A stretch of 33,950 nucleotides of DNA, taken from NCBI GenBank assembly GCA_902489965.1, contig CABUCA010000015.1:1-33950 (forward strand), in the 5' to 3' direction. Shown here piece after piece: positions 1 through 7,176 of the stretch. Every line of letters begins with the position of its first letter. The first letter of the stretch is position 1. This DNA is from an uncultured Collinsella sp. GTDB taxonomy: Bacteria; Actinomycetota; Coriobacteriia; Coriobacteriales; Coriobacteriaceae. The notes under the pieces are model-generated. The model was not told where the DNA came from. It made no database searches and saw nothing but the letters and a program-made list of their open reading frames with translations. The position numbers were made by a program, and so were the translations under genes.

Positions 1-43
1 AACGTCAGATTGCCGCTTAGGGGCGTTTGCAGCGTCGACCGGT

Positions 44-65
44 CCGTCGTTCGTCAGAACGACGG
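44..65. repeat. Short perfect inverted repeat downstream of the dap operon
   Basis: Arms CCGTCGTTC and GAACGACGG are separated by GTCA. It lies just beyond the operon hairpin at 80-128, so two stem-loops follow dapH in tandem. There is no T-run on either side. It may be a second terminator or an mRNA-end stabiliser. The rest of bases 1-79 shows no gene. Confidence 0.5.
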
Positions 66-79
66 AACCAAAGGTGCAG

Positions 80-128
80 CGTCAACTAGTTACGCGGTTT
101 GGTAAAACCGCGTAACCCTAGAGTTGAC
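80..128 (-). terminator. Hairpin at the 3' end of the dap operon
   Basis: The inner stem GTTACGCGGTTT (89-100) pairs with AAACCGCGTAAC (105-116). The outer arms GTCAACT and AGTTGAC extend it into the last codons of dapH, whose TAG stop is at 118-120. A classical U-run is missing, so it could be a weak terminator or a 3' stability element. The position at the end of a four-cistron operon supports transcript-end formation. Confidence 0.55.
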
Positions 129-837
129 GTAAGCCCTCTTCGAGGCCGGTCTTGCTGTCGGTCTGGGCGTCGCGCATCTTGATGACGCGGGCGGGGACAC
201 CGGCCACGACGGCGCCGGCGGGGACGTCCTCGACGCACACGGCGCCGGCGGCGACAACGGCGCCCTTGCCCACGCGCACGCCTTCCAAGACCACGGCGTT
301 AGCGCCGATCATGACATCGTCCTCGATGATGACGGGCGTGGCGCTCGCGGGCTCCACGACGCCTGCCAGCACGGTGCCGGCGCCGATGTGGCAGTTCTTG
401 CCCACGGTGGCGCGGCCGCCCAGCACGGCGCCCATGTCGATCATGGAGCCTTCGCCAATGACGGAGCCGATGTTGATAATGGCACCCATCATGATGACGG
501 CGCGGTCGCCAATCTCGACGCGGTCGCGGATGATCGCGCCCGGCTCGATGCGGGCGCTGATGCCCTTAAGGTCGAGCATGGGGACGGCGGAGTTGCGGCA
601 ATCATTCTCGACGTCGTAGTAGTCGATGGAGTCGGCATTGGCATCCAGGATGGCCTTAAGCTCATCCCAGTCACCAAAGACGGTCTTGCCACGACGACCG
701 CCGTAGACGTGTGCATTGCCCCACTGGACCTTCATGCCCGGCTTCTCACGCACGTACAGCTTAACGGGCGTCTTTTTGGGCGCGGTGGCGATGTAGTTGA
801 TAATCTCTTGTGCATCCATCTCGGCTGCGTTACTCAT
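118..837 (-). CDS. dapH: Tetrahydrodipicolinate N-acetyltransferase
   Basis: The 239-residue protein transfers acetyl from acetyl-CoA to tetrahydrodipicolinate, the first step of the acetylase branch of diaminopimelate/lysine synthesis in the cytosol. The sequence closely follows the B. subtilis DapH pattern: an N-terminal alpha/beta part with TPVKLYV, then [19 protein letters not shown], and a left-handed beta-helix of hexapeptide repeats ([36 protein letters not shown]) ending in LRQL. The open frame extends upstream, but the start at 837 is chosen because AAAGGAGA lies just before it and the extra N-terminus would overlap dapB. It is the last gene of the lysA-dapA-dapB-dapH operon, 40 bp after dapB. 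The acetyl rather than succinyl branch agrees with the deacetylase encoded divergently at 4299. Confidence 0.95.
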   Translation of the reverse strand: MSNAAEMDAQEIINYIATAPKKTPVKLYVREKPGMKVQWGNAHVYGGRRGKTVFGDWDELKAILDANADSIDYYDVENDCRNSAVPMLDLKGISARIEPGAIIRDRVEIGDRAVIMMGAIINIGSVIGEGSMIDMGAVLGGRATVGKNCHIGAGTVLAGVVEPASATPVIIEDDVMIGANAVVLEGVRVGKGAVVAAGAVCVEDVPAGAVVAGVPARVIKMRDAQTDSKTGLEEGLRQL

Positions 838-877
838 ATTATTGTTTCTCCTTTGCGTGGATACGGTTGATACCTGG

Positions 878-1618
878 TTAGGCAAACATGACCTGATCGA
901 ACGTATAGAAGCCGGGTTCGCGGGTGACGAGCTTCTGCGCGGCGGCCAAGGCGCCGTTGACAAAGATCTGACGGCTCGTGGCGCGGTGGGTGAGCGTGAC
1001 TTCCTCGTCCTGGCCAAAGAAACTTACCTTGTGCACGCCGGCGACGGTGCCGCCGCGCAGCGAGTGCATACCGATCTCCTTGGGGTCACGCGCGCCGCAC
1101 ATGCCCTCGCGGCCATAGACGGGGTGGTAGCCTGCCTCGGGCTCAGCTTCGACGATGGCGTCGAGCAGTAGCTTGGCAGTACCGCTGGGGGCGTCAACCT
1201 TTTGGTTGTGGTGCGTCTCGACGATCTCGCAGTCAAAGCCGGGCAGCTCGCGTGTGACCTGTGCTACCAGATGACGCAGGGCGGCGATGCCGATGGAGTA
1301 ATTGCCGGAGTGCATGACGCGGGCGTTCTGACCCAGCTCGCGCAGGCGATCCATCTGCTCGGGCGTATAGCCCGTGGTGCCCGAGACCAACGCCGCACCC
1401 GTGCGCTCGACATAGGCGACGACGGCATCGAAAGTCACGACGTTCGAGAAGTCGATAATGACGTCGGCTGCCGGGGCGTTCTCGAGCTCGGACAAGTCGA
1501 AGCCGATCTGGGCGACGATGTCGAAAGCGGGCTGACCGGCGGCGTCGGCAATGCCCTCGGCGGTAGTGCGGACGAGCGAGCCCATGCGGCCCGTTCCCAT
1601 AATGACGGTCTTAATCAA
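878..1618 (-). CDS. dapB: 4-hydroxy-tetrahydrodipicolinate reductase
   Basis: The 246-residue enzyme reduces the DapA product with NAD(P)H to tetrahydrodipicolinate, the substrate of DapH. The N-terminal Rossmann motif GTGRMGS is at residues 8-14. The DapB signature [14 protein letters not shown] is in the middle, followed by RGGTVAGVH. Length is normal. The start is a TTG at 1618-1616: it keeps the first beta strand (IKTVIMG) and has AAGGGAG about 9 nt upstream inside the end of dapA. It overlaps the dapA stop by 8 bp, which suggests translational coupling. The next in-frame ATG (residue 7) would cut the nucleotide-binding strand. Confidence 0.95.
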   Translation of the reverse strand: MIKTVIMGTGRMGSLVRTTAEGIADAAGQPAFDIVAQIGFDLSELENAPAADVIIDFSNVVTFDAVVAYVERTGAALVSGTTGYTPEQMDRLRELGQNARVMHSGNYSIGIAALRHLVAQVTRELPGFDCEIVETHHNQKVDAPSGTAKLLLDAIVEAEPEAGYHPVYGREGMCGARDPKEIGMHSLRGGTVAGVHKVSFFGQDEEVTLTHRATSRQIFVNGALAAAQKLVTREPGFYTFDQVMFA

Positions 1619-2501
1619 GCAGACCAGCTCCCTTCAGAGCATCGGTAAGTGCAGTGCGCGTGTCGTCTGCCATGGGGCATAGCGGCATGCGGTAGTTTGC
1701 CTCGATCATACCCATCTGAGCGAGCGCTTCCTTGACGGGGATGGGGTTGACCTCACTAAAGAGGGCGTTGAAGAGCGGCTGACCGGCAATTTGGATGTCG
1801 CGGGCGCGCTCCACGTCACCGTCCAGATAGGCGCGGCACATGTCGTGCACGAGCTGCGGCTGAACATCGGCCCACACGCTGATGGTGCCCGAGGCGCCCA
1901 GGCTCATGAGCGGCACGGTGAGCGCATCCTCGCCCGAGTACATGCGGAAGTCGTCGGACAGCAGGTGGGCGATCTTGGCCGCGTAGGCGACGTTGCCCGA
2001 GGCCTCCTTAATACCCATGATGTTGGGGTGCGCGGCCAGGCGCTCCACATTGCGCTCGCTGATGCCGCAGCCGCAACGGCCGGGGATGTTGTACAGGATG
2101 CAGGGGATGTCCACGGCATCGGCGACAGTCTTAAAGTGCTGGTAGATGCCCTCTTCATTGGACTTGTTGTAGTAGGGGGTGATGAGCAGCAGACCGTCGG
2201 CGCCCAGGCCCTGATAGGTGAGCGACTTGGTGAGCATGGTCTGCGTGGAGTTGGAGCCCGAGCCGGCAATAACGGGGACGCGTCCTGCAACATGCTTGAC
2301 CACAGCGGCGACGACGGAGTTGTCCTCGTCATCGGTCATCGTGGCACTCTCACCGGTGGTGCCCAGGGTGAGGATGGCGTCAGTGCCATTTTGCAGGTGG
2401 AAATCGATAAGGCGCTCAAGCGCGTCAAAGTCGACACTGCCGTCCTTTTTAAACGGCGTGACAAGGGCGACGATTGAGCCCTCGAGATTGCGGATATCCA
2501 T
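1611..2501 (-). CDS. dapA: 4-hydroxy-tetrahydrodipicolinate synthase (independent internal start)
   Basis: A complete 296-residue DapA begins at the internal ATG 2501. It condenses pyruvate with aspartate semialdehyde. Visible family marks are TLGTTGE near residues 43-49, the catalytic Tyr region TPYYNKSNEEG, and IKEASGN with the Schiff-base lysine. Length and N-terminus (MDIRNLEGSIVALVTPF) match free-standing DapA, which argues that this start is used. The preceding Shine-Dalgarno GAAGGAG at 2508-2514 is one of the best in the operon, with 6 nt spacing. It is listed apart from the fusion because ribosomes could make both products. Confidence 0.85.
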   Translation of the reverse strand: MDIRNLEGSIVALVTPFKKDGSVDFDALERLIDFHLQNGTDAILTLGTTGESATMTDDEDNSVVAAVVKHVAGRVPVIAGSGSNSTQTMLTKSLTYQGLGADGLLLITPYYNKSNEEGIYQHFKTVADAVDIPCILYNIPGRCGCGISERNVERLAAHPNIMGIKEASGNVAYAAKIAHLLSDDFRMYSGEDALTVPLMSLGASGTISVWADVQPQLVHDMCRAYLDGDVERARDIQIAGQPLFNALFSEVNPIPVKEALAQMGMIEANYRMPLCPMADDTRTALTDALKGAGLLD

Positions 2502-3920
2502 GTTTTTCTCCTTCGCTTCCGCGATCTGGACGCGTTTGTTCCATTGGGCGGCGACTGCTAGGCGCTCGTCCTGAGCGCGACGGCGGGCGCTTTCGGCGCG
2601 CGATTTGGCCAGCAGCTCGCGGCCGCACGGCAGCACGTCGAGCGTGGCAAAGTAATCGCCCGGGCGCTCGGCGCGGCGAATGAGGTCTGCCGAGCCATCG
2701 GGGCGCAGCAGGACCTCGGCGGAGCGCAGGCGGCCGTTGTAGTTGTAGCCCATGGAGTGGCCATGCGCGCCGGTGTCGTGAATCACGAGTAGGTCGCCCA
2801 TGTCGATATGCGGAAGCTCGCGGTCGATGGCGAACTTGTCATTGTTCTCGCACAGATTGCCCGTGATGTCGTACGTGTTCGTGACGGGGGCTGCGGTTTT
2901 ATCGGGACCGTCCGGCTGACCCATCACCGTGATGTGGTGGTAAGCGCCATACATGGCGGGACGAATGAGGTCGACGGCACTGGCGTCCACGCCGATATAG
3001 TCCTTGTAGATCTGCTTCTCGTGGATGGCCTTGGTGACCAGGCAGCCGTAGGGGCCCATCATAAAGCGGCCCATCTCGGTGCAGATGGCCACATCGCCCA
3101 TGCCGGCAGGAACCAGGATCTCGTCGTATGCCGCGTGCACTCCCTCGCCGATGGCGTGAATGTCGTTAGCCTGCTGCTCGGGCAGATAGGGGATGCCGAC
3201 GCCGCCGGACAGATTGATAAAGGCGACATGTGCGCCGGTCTCGCGCTCCAGGCGCACGGCAAGCTCAAAGAGGATGCGTGCGAGCTTGGGGTAGTAGTCG
3301 TTAGTGACGGTGTTACTGGCAAGGAAGGCATGGATGCCAAAATGCTCGGCGCCCTTGGCCTTGAGCATACGAAAAGCCTCAAAGAGCTGCTCGGTGGTCA
3401 TGCCGTATTTGGAGTCGCCAGGGTTGTCCATAATGCCGTTGGAGAGCTGGAACAGGCCGCCCGGGTTAAAACGGCAGCTGACCGTCTTGGGGATGGGTCC
3501 CGCAACGCGCTCAAAGAAATCGATATGGCTGATGTCGTCAAAGTTGACGATGGCACCCAGTTTGTCGGCGAGCTCAAAATCCGCCGCCGGCGTGTCGTTG
3601 GACGAGAACATGATGTCGTGGCCGGTGATACCCATTGAGCGGGCGATCATGAGCTCGGTATAGCTCGAGCAATCGCAACCGCAGCCGTATTCGTTGAGAA
3701 TGGAGATGAGCGCCGGGTTGGGATTGGCCTTGACGGCAAAGTATTCCTTAAAGCCCGGGTTCCATGCAAAGGCGTCGCGCACTTCTTGCATGTTGCGGCG
3801 GATGCCCGCCTCGTCGTATAGATGAAACGGCGTGGGAAACTGCTCGACGATATGCTCGAGCGTCTCCTTGTCGACAAACGGCTGCTTGGCCGCATATGCC
3901 TCGTTGGGGGTCAATGCCAT
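1611..3920 (-). CDS. lysA-dapA: Diaminopimelate decarboxylase fused in frame to dihydrodipicolinate synthase
   Basis: One uninterrupted frame encodes 769 residues. Residues 1 to about 430 are a PLP-dependent decarboxylase of the LysA fold: YFAVKANPNP carries the PLP lysine, NLSGGVGIPY is the glycine-rich loop, and EMGRFMMGPYG, CENNDKF and YNYNGRLR are the later signature blocks. A charged linker of about 40 residues (RELLAKSRAESARRR onward) follows. From Met474 the sequence is a complete DapA. LysA makes lysine from meso-diaminopimelate; DapA makes the first committed intermediate, so the two ends of the pathway lie in one frame. I read every codon across the junction and found no stop. A strong internal ribosome site precedes the DapA Met, so separate DapA is also likely. 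The upstream ribosome site is weak (GCGAGG). Fusion, leaky coding or a lost stop by sequencing error all remain possible. Confidence 0.85.
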   Translation of the reverse strand: MALTPNEAYAAKQPFVDKETLEHIVEQFPTPFHLYDEAGIRRNMQEVRDAFAWNPGFKEYFAVKANPNPALISILNEYGCGCDCSSYTELMIARSMGITGHDIMFSSNDTPAADFELADKLGAIVNFDDISHIDFFERVAGPIPKTVSCRFNPGGLFQLSNGIMDNPGDSKYGMTTEQLFEAFRMLKAKGAEHFGIHAFLASNTVTNDYYPKLARILFELAVRLERETGAHVAFINLSGGVGIPYLPEQQANDIHAIGEGVHAAYDEILVPAGMGDVAICTEMGRFMMGPYGCLVTKAIHEKQIYKDYIGVDASAVDLIRPAMYGAYHHITVMGQPDGPDKTAAPVTNTYDITGNLCENNDKFAIDRELPHIDMGDLLVIHDTGAHGHSMGYNYNGRLRSAEVLLRPDGSADLIRRAERPGDYFATLDVLPCGRELLAKSRAESARRRAQDERLAVAAQWNKRVQIAEAKEKNMDIRNLEGSIVALVTPFKKDGSVDFDALERLIDFHLQNGTDAILTLGTTGESATMTDDEDNSVVAAVVKHVAGRVPVIAGSGSNSTQTMLTKSLTYQGLGADGLLLITPYYNKSNEEGIYQHFKTVADAVDIPCILYNIPGRCGCGISERNVERLAAHPNIMGIKEASGNVAYAAKIAHLLSDDFRMYSGEDALTVPLMSLGASGTISVWADVQPQLVHDMCRAYLDGDVERARDIQIAGQPLFNALFSEVNPIPVKEALAQMGMIEANYRMPLCPMADDTRTALTDALKGAGLLD
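2508..2514 (-). promoter_or_regulatory. Strong internal ribosome binding site for dapA
   Basis: GAAGGAG on the minus strand lies 6 nt before the ATG at 2501-2499, while the same bases are read as sense codons of the upstream lysA frame. It decides that DapA can be translated on its own. Confidence 0.75.
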
Positions 3921-3991
3921 GTCCCGTAAACCTCGCTATCCAGACGGCGCCATCTGCGCATCGAATCCGCATAGCGTGGACCCAATGTCCG

Positions 3992-4148
3992 GATAGCGCT
4001 CCCGCATTGCTGCAGACAGTCCTGCGGGTATTTCCCGCAGGCCCACCAGGTTGTTCGTGCCCGAAAAACCCAGTTCGGCGGGTTTCGCCTCCCCGCGGGG
4101 TCAAAGCCTGCCGACTCGCCCGCGGCTCTTCGTGCCCGCGCCTCTATC
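3992..4148 (-). ncRNA. Lysine riboswitch (L-box) aptamer
   Basis: Read on the minus strand from 4148 to 3992 this matches the lysine aptamer in order: P1 5' strand GATAG followed by AGGCGCGG, the GGGGAGGCG...GCCGAAC segment, CTGGG, the P4 hairpin CTGCGGG-AAATA-CCCGCAG, then ACTGTC, and GCGGGAGCG leading into the P1 3' strand CTATC. The 157-nt length suits the family. It lies in the leader of lysA-dapA-dapB-dapH, exactly where lysine feedback is expected. No U-run follows, so control of translation initiation is more likely than termination. The expression platform (3921-3991) holds hairpin CAGATGG/CCGTCTG and a second GGATAGCG copy by the ribosome site. Confidence 0.9.
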
Positions 4149-4159
4149 AAGTGGTAAAG

Positions 4160-4188
4160 ACCCTACCACGTTGCACTTTACCAAACAA
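4160..4188 (-). promoter_or_regulatory. Candidate promoter of the lysine operon
   Basis: On the minus strand TTGTTT (4188-4183), a 17-bp spacer and TAGGGT (4165-4160) lie just upstream of the riboswitch, giving a transcript start a few bases before the aptamer. The -10 is weak by consensus but keeps the TAnnnT pattern. Confidence 0.5.
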
Positions 4189-4205
4189 GAGTATTCGTAT
4201 ATAAC
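4177..4205 (+). promoter_or_regulatory. Candidate promoter of the deacetylase gene
   Basis: TTTACC (4177-4182), a 17-bp spacer and TATAAC (4200-4205) precede the gene at 4299. The element overlaps the divergent lysine operon promoter by 12 bp, so the two polymerases would compete for the same DNA. The remaining leader to 4298 shows no further clear signal. Confidence 0.45.
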
Positions 4206-4298
4206 GTTTAAAAAATGCAGCATCATGCTAGAAACGAGGGCGCCACAATCCTGCGTCACAATAGGTGACAACTGAGTTGCCCCATGAAAGGAATCCCC

Positions 4299-5486
4299 AT
4301 GACCGAGCTCCAAGAACTCCGTCGCTATCGTCGCGACCTGCATCGCATTCCGGAGCTCGACTTCGATCTTCCGCAAACTATCGCCTATATCGAGGGCGTG
4401 CTCGCTCCGCTTGCCTGCGAGGTGATCCATCCGTGCCCTAGTTGCGTGTGCGCTTTCTTCGACGCTGGCACGGGTGCCTCGCATGCCACGGCGATTCGTG
4501 CCGATATGGATGCGTTGCCTATTGCGGAGACGACGGGCGCCGCTTTTGCCTCGACGCATCCCGGCAAGATGCACGCGTGCGGCCACGACGGGCACATGGC
4601 TATGGCCCTCGCGGCGGCAACTTTTGTCGACCGTACGATTCGTGAGCAGCCGGGCGTTATTAAGCGCAACGTGCTTTTTGTGTTCCAGCCGGCCGAGGAA
4701 ACAACCGGTGGCGCTAAGACGGTATGCGAGAGCGGCGTGTTCGAGCGCTACGGGGTCGACCGCATCTTTGGCTTTCACGTGTGGCCCGATCTTCCTGCCG
4801 GTACGCTGGCGAGCTGTCCCGGTCCGCTGCTGGCGCGCTCGAGCGAGACGCACATTCATATCCATGGCACGAGCATCCATATCGCCAAGACCTACGGCGT
4901 TCCAGTCGAGGAATCACATGACGCAGCGCTGGCGGCGGCAAAGTTCCTGGTTGCCGAGCGCCAGCTGATGGACGAGCTGGGTGCCGATGAGCCCTGCATC
5001 GGTAAGTTTGGCCTGCTGCAGGCCGGCACCGTCTGCAATGCGGTGGCGGGGGAGGCCCATGTTGCCGGTAGCTTGCGTGTGTTTACGGACGCCATGTTCG
5101 ACCGTGCGCGCGAGGGCGTACGCCGTGCGCTCGACGAGGCGTGCACCGCAACGGGCTGTACGTACGATCTCGACTTTGCCGAGGGCTATCCGCCAGTCGA
5201 TAACGACCCCGAGTTGTTTGCCCACATTGCGCCTGCCTTGCCCGAGCTGCAACTTGTGGACGAGCCGCTGTTAATTGCCGAGGACTTTGCTTTCTATCAG
5301 CGCCATCTGCCGGGCGTGTTCTTCTTGCTGGGCACGGGCGTGCCAGAAGGACAAGAAAACCCGATCGACGCTGATGACTGCCCAGCCTATGCGATGAGCG
5401 CTCTGCATACCGATACCATGCTCTTTGACGAGGAGATTCTTCTCAAAGGCCTCGATGTCTACAAACGATTGCTTTTGCTTGACTAA
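4299..5486 (+). CDS. ykuR: M20D amidohydrolase, probable N-acetyl-diaminopimelate deacetylase
   Basis: This 395-residue metallopeptidase-fold enzyme probably removes acetyl from N-acetyl-LL-diaminopimelate. Seen: the RDLHRIPELDF N-terminus of the hippurate hydrolase/YkuR group, the first metal motif MHACGHDGHM, FQPAEETTGGA with the catalytic Glu and a metal Glu, HVWP, and late metal residues around EDFAFY. The dimerisation lid reads HGTSIHIAKTYG where relatives usually have a Gly-Gly-His-Ala type segment, but the His is kept. The start at 4299 is preferred over ATG 4284 because GAAAGGA sits 6 nt upstream. M20D members act on many N-acyl substrates. The specificity here is inferred from divergence with the dap operon and from DapH, which requires such a deacetylase. 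Confidence 0.8.
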   Translation: MTELQELRRYRRDLHRIPELDFDLPQTIAYIEGVLAPLACEVIHPCPSCVCAFFDAGTGASHATAIRADMDALPIAETTGAAFASTHPGKMHACGHDGHMAMALAAATFVDRTIREQPGVIKRNVLFVFQPAEETTGGAKTVCESGVFERYGVDRIFGFHVWPDLPAGTLASCPGPLLARSSETHIHIHGTSIHIAKTYGVPVEESHDAALAAAKFLVAERQLMDELGADEPCIGKFGLLQAGTVCNAVAGEAHVAGSLRVFTDAMFDRAREGVRRALDEACTATGCTYDLDFAEGYPPVDNDPELFAHIAPALPELQLVDEPLLIAEDFAFYQRHLPGVFFLLGTGVPEGQENPIDADDCPAYAMSALHTDTMLFDEEILLKGLDVYKRLLLLD

Positions 5487-5500
5487 GGCGCAAAGGACTA

Positions 5501-5537
5501 TTTGTTCTAGAAAACACGAACAAACGTACGATATAAT
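5501..5537 (+). promoter_or_regulatory. higBA promoter region with inverted repeat
   Basis: A TATAAT box lies at 5532-5537. Upstream of it TTTGTTC (5501-5507) and GAACAAA (5518-5524) form an inverted repeat with a 10-bp spacer over the expected -35 area. No good -35 hexamer is seen. The repeat could be an antitoxin operator, or part of the 3' end of the deacetylase transcript. Confidence 0.45.
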
Positions 5538-5564
5538 AGAGATGTAAGTCTATAGAAACGTTTG

Positions 5565-5577
5565 ACGTTACTAACGT
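5565..5577. promoter_or_regulatory. Palindromic operator candidate upstream of higB
   Basis: ACGTTA-C-TAACGT is a perfect 13-bp palindrome ending 11 bp before the higB ATG, downstream of the TATAAT box. HigA antitoxins normally bind such palindromes to repress their own operon. Binding here is inferred. Confidence 0.5.
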
Positions 5578-5588
5578 AAGGCGATACT

Positions 5589-5870
5589 ATGATTGCATCG
5601 TATAAAGATGAGGATACCGAACGCTTTGCCATGGGTGTGCGGGTCAGGAGGTTCGTGCCCTTTGAGCATGTTGCGTTGAGGAAGATTCGCCAACTGCAGG
5701 TTTGTGCTTCGCTTGATGATCTTCGCGTTCCACCGGGCAACCGCCTGGAAGCTTTGAAGGGCGATCGCGCCGGTCAATATAGCATCCGTGTTAACGAGCG
5801 CTATCGGGTCTGTTTTGAGTGGAGACAGGAGATGGCTTGGAATGTCGAAATCGTCGATTATCACAAGTGA
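5589..5870 (+). CDS. higB: HigB-like toxin (RelE superfamily mRNA interferase)
   Basis: The 93-residue protein carries the typical HigB pattern: an MIASYKDEDTERF start, VALRKIRQLQ, the strongly conserved LRVPPGNRLEALKGDR, then GQYSIRVNERYRVCFEW and a VEIVDYHK end. The family is ribosome-dependent and cuts mRNA. Basic and aromatic residues of the C-terminal half (Arg, Tyr, His) suit activity, and the frame is intact. TAAGGCGA precedes the ATG. Toxin comes before antitoxin, the usual order for higBA, and the last 29 bp overlap the antitoxin gene. Confidence 0.9.
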   Translation: MIASYKDEDTERFAMGVRVRRFVPFEHVALRKIRQLQVCASLDDLRVPPGNRLEALKGDRAGQYSIRVNERYRVCFEWRQEMAWNVEIVDYHK

Positions 5871-6183
5871 TGAGACTTCGGCCGATTTGCTGTCGCCGGT
5901 GACTCCTGGTGAGCTTCTCAAAGAGGAGTTTCTTGTTCCCATGGGCATTTCTCAATATCGCCTTGCGAAAGAGACTGGGATTCCGGCTCAGCGTATCGGG
6001 CAGATTGTCTTGGGAAAACGTCGCGTGACGGCCGACACCGACCTCCGTCTTTGCCGTTATTTTGGCCTGACGGATGGTTATTGGCTGCGCGCTCAGGTGG
6101 CGTTTGACCTTGAGGCCGAGAAAAGGCGGATCGAACCGGAACTCGACAAGATCGTTCCTGTTCAGCAGGCTATCGCACTGTAG
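5842..6183 (+). CDS. higA: HigA-like antitoxin, HTH family
   Basis: The 113-residue protein has the HigA core: PVTPGELLKEEFLVPMGISQ followed by an XRE-type helix-turn-helix (LAKETGIPAQRIGQIVLGKR) and RVTADTDLRLCRYFGLTDGYWL. It should neutralise HigB and repress the operon through the HTH. ATG 5842 is chosen because AGGAG lies 11 nt upstream within higB and the frame before it overlaps the toxin without similarity. The overlap implies coupled translation. No truncation is seen, so the module appears functional. Confidence 0.9.
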   Translation: MSKSSIITSDETSADLLSPVTPGELLKEEFLVPMGISQYRLAKETGIPAQRIGQIVLGKRRVTADTDLRLCRYFGLTDGYWLRAQVAFDLEAEKRRIEPELDKIVPVQQAIAL

Positions 6184-6212
6184 TGCTCAAAGATGATGGG
6201 GGTGGCGCGGCG

Positions 6213-6536
6213 ATGAGGCGACGCCGACAGTCTGCCGTATATAGTCCGGGTGGATGCGGGTGCGGTTTGCTGCTGCTTCCGGTTATTGCTGTGAGCATTG
6301 GCGTGATGTTTGCGCTTGCCGGGCTTGCCGCGGCGGCGCTCGTGCTGTTTATCACTGCCATCGGCGTGACGATTTGGCTCTGCCGCAATCGCGAGCAACG
6401 CCGTGCCGACGGTAAAACCAATGTCGGCTGGGTCGTCTTTCTGATCATTGCGTACCTGCTGAGTGCCAGCTACCTTGTTTTCTTTGTCCTGTTGATGATC
6501 AGTGCCTTTACCGGGGAATCCGTCACGGTGGGTTGA
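6213..6536 (+). CDS. Small integral membrane protein, function unknown
   Basis: About 107 residues from ATG 6213 (an in-frame GTG at 6183 would add ten). After a basic N-terminus (MRRRRQ) there is a long hydrophobic stretch with CGCGLLLLPVIAVSIGV and AAALVLFITAIGVTIWL, a polar Arg/Lys-rich loop, and a second membrane segment (VGWVVFLIIAYLLSASYLVF). It probably has three to four membrane passes with a cytosolic N-terminus. GGGGGTGG upstream supports the later start. I recognise no family. It follows higA closely and may be co-transcribed, but no functional link can be claimed. Confidence 0.6.
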   Translation: MRRRRQSAVYSPGGCGCGLLLLPVIAVSIGVMFALAGLAAAALVLFITAIGVTIWLCRNREQRRADGKTNVGWVVFLIIAYLLSASYLVFFVLLMISAFTGESVTVG

Positions 6537-6642
6537 TGCGCTGCCAGCAGACGGTTGCGCAAAGTGCGTTTGCTCAACGTTTGGATAACTGCATTGGCCG
6601 TTTACCGCAGCCTTAGCTCTCAGCTAATGAATTCAAGTTCAA

Positions 6643-6694
6643 TCCTTCCTACGATGTGCTGTGTGCCGGCACGGTAGCCGGATCGTAGGAAGGA
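6643..6694 (+). promoter_or_regulatory. Hairpin that buries the ribosome binding site of the FxLYD gene
   Basis: Arms 6643-6655 and 6682-6694 form a perfect 13-bp inverted repeat. The 3' arm ATCGTAGGAAGGA contains the Shine-Dalgarno of the gene starting at 6701, and the 5' arm is an exact anti-Shine-Dalgarno. The loop contains a further palindrome GTGCCGGCAC (6663-6672). No U-run follows, so the structure points to translational rather than transcriptional control. Confidence 0.75.
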
Positions 6695-6700
6695 TGAATA

Positions 6701-7144
6701 ATGGCAAAAGAGGGAAAGAAGCCGATCGGCAAGATTGTCCTAGGCATCATCGTGGTGCTGGTTATTGTCGGTGCCGTGGGCTCTATGGGCGACAACTCAA
6801 CCGATTCGTCTGCGAGCGATTCGGCAAAACCTGCCGAGACGACACAGCAGGCTGAGGAGCGAAAAGAACCGCAAGAACCGTATACCATTGCTGACGAGGC
6901 TGAAGACACTTCCAATCAGTTTACCTATAAGATCACGGGCACGCTGACCAATAACACGGACAAGGAAAAGAGCTACATTCAGATTGAATATGTTCTGTAC
7001 GATGCCGATGGCAACCAGGTTGGAACGGCTCTTGCAAACACCAATCATCTGAAGGCGGGCGGCTCCTGGAAGTTCGAGGCGCTGGGTACGGTGTCTCCCG
7101 ACCAGGTTGCTAGCTGGGAGCGTTCGGACGTAAGCGGTTTCTAG
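6701..7144 (+). CDS. Membrane-anchored protein with FxLYD-type domain
   Basis: The 147-residue protein starts with a short Lys-rich segment, one membrane helix (KIVLGIIVVLVIVGAVGSM, about residues 11-29), then an acidic low-complexity linker rich in Ser, Ala, Glu and Gln (30-65). The extracytoplasmic C-terminal beta domain carries TGTLTNNTDKEKSYIQIEYV, LYDADGNQVG and a tail typical of FxLYD domains. This domain class occurs on cell-surface and envelope proteins of Gram-positives; its ligand is unknown. The N-terminus lacks a lipobox, so it is an anchored rather than lipidated protein. It precedes the HTH and kinase genes at 33 bp spacing and probably forms an operon with the HTH gene. Confidence 0.75.
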   Translation: MAKEGKKPIGKIVLGIIVVLVIVGAVGSMGDNSTDSSASDSAKPAETTQQAEERKEPQEPYTIADEAEDTSNQFTYKITGTLTNNTDKEKSYIQIEYVLYDADGNQVGTALANTNHLKAGGSWKFEALGTVSPDQVASWERSDVSGF

Positions 7145-7176
7145 CATGTTGCATGCACTGGGGGAGGTGAAGTCGT

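Noticed and set aside
838..1017. 60-residue N-terminal extension of DapH
   Set aside because: Arg/Ser/Pro-rich sequence from inside dapB without similarity; the ATG at 837 has its own ribosome site.
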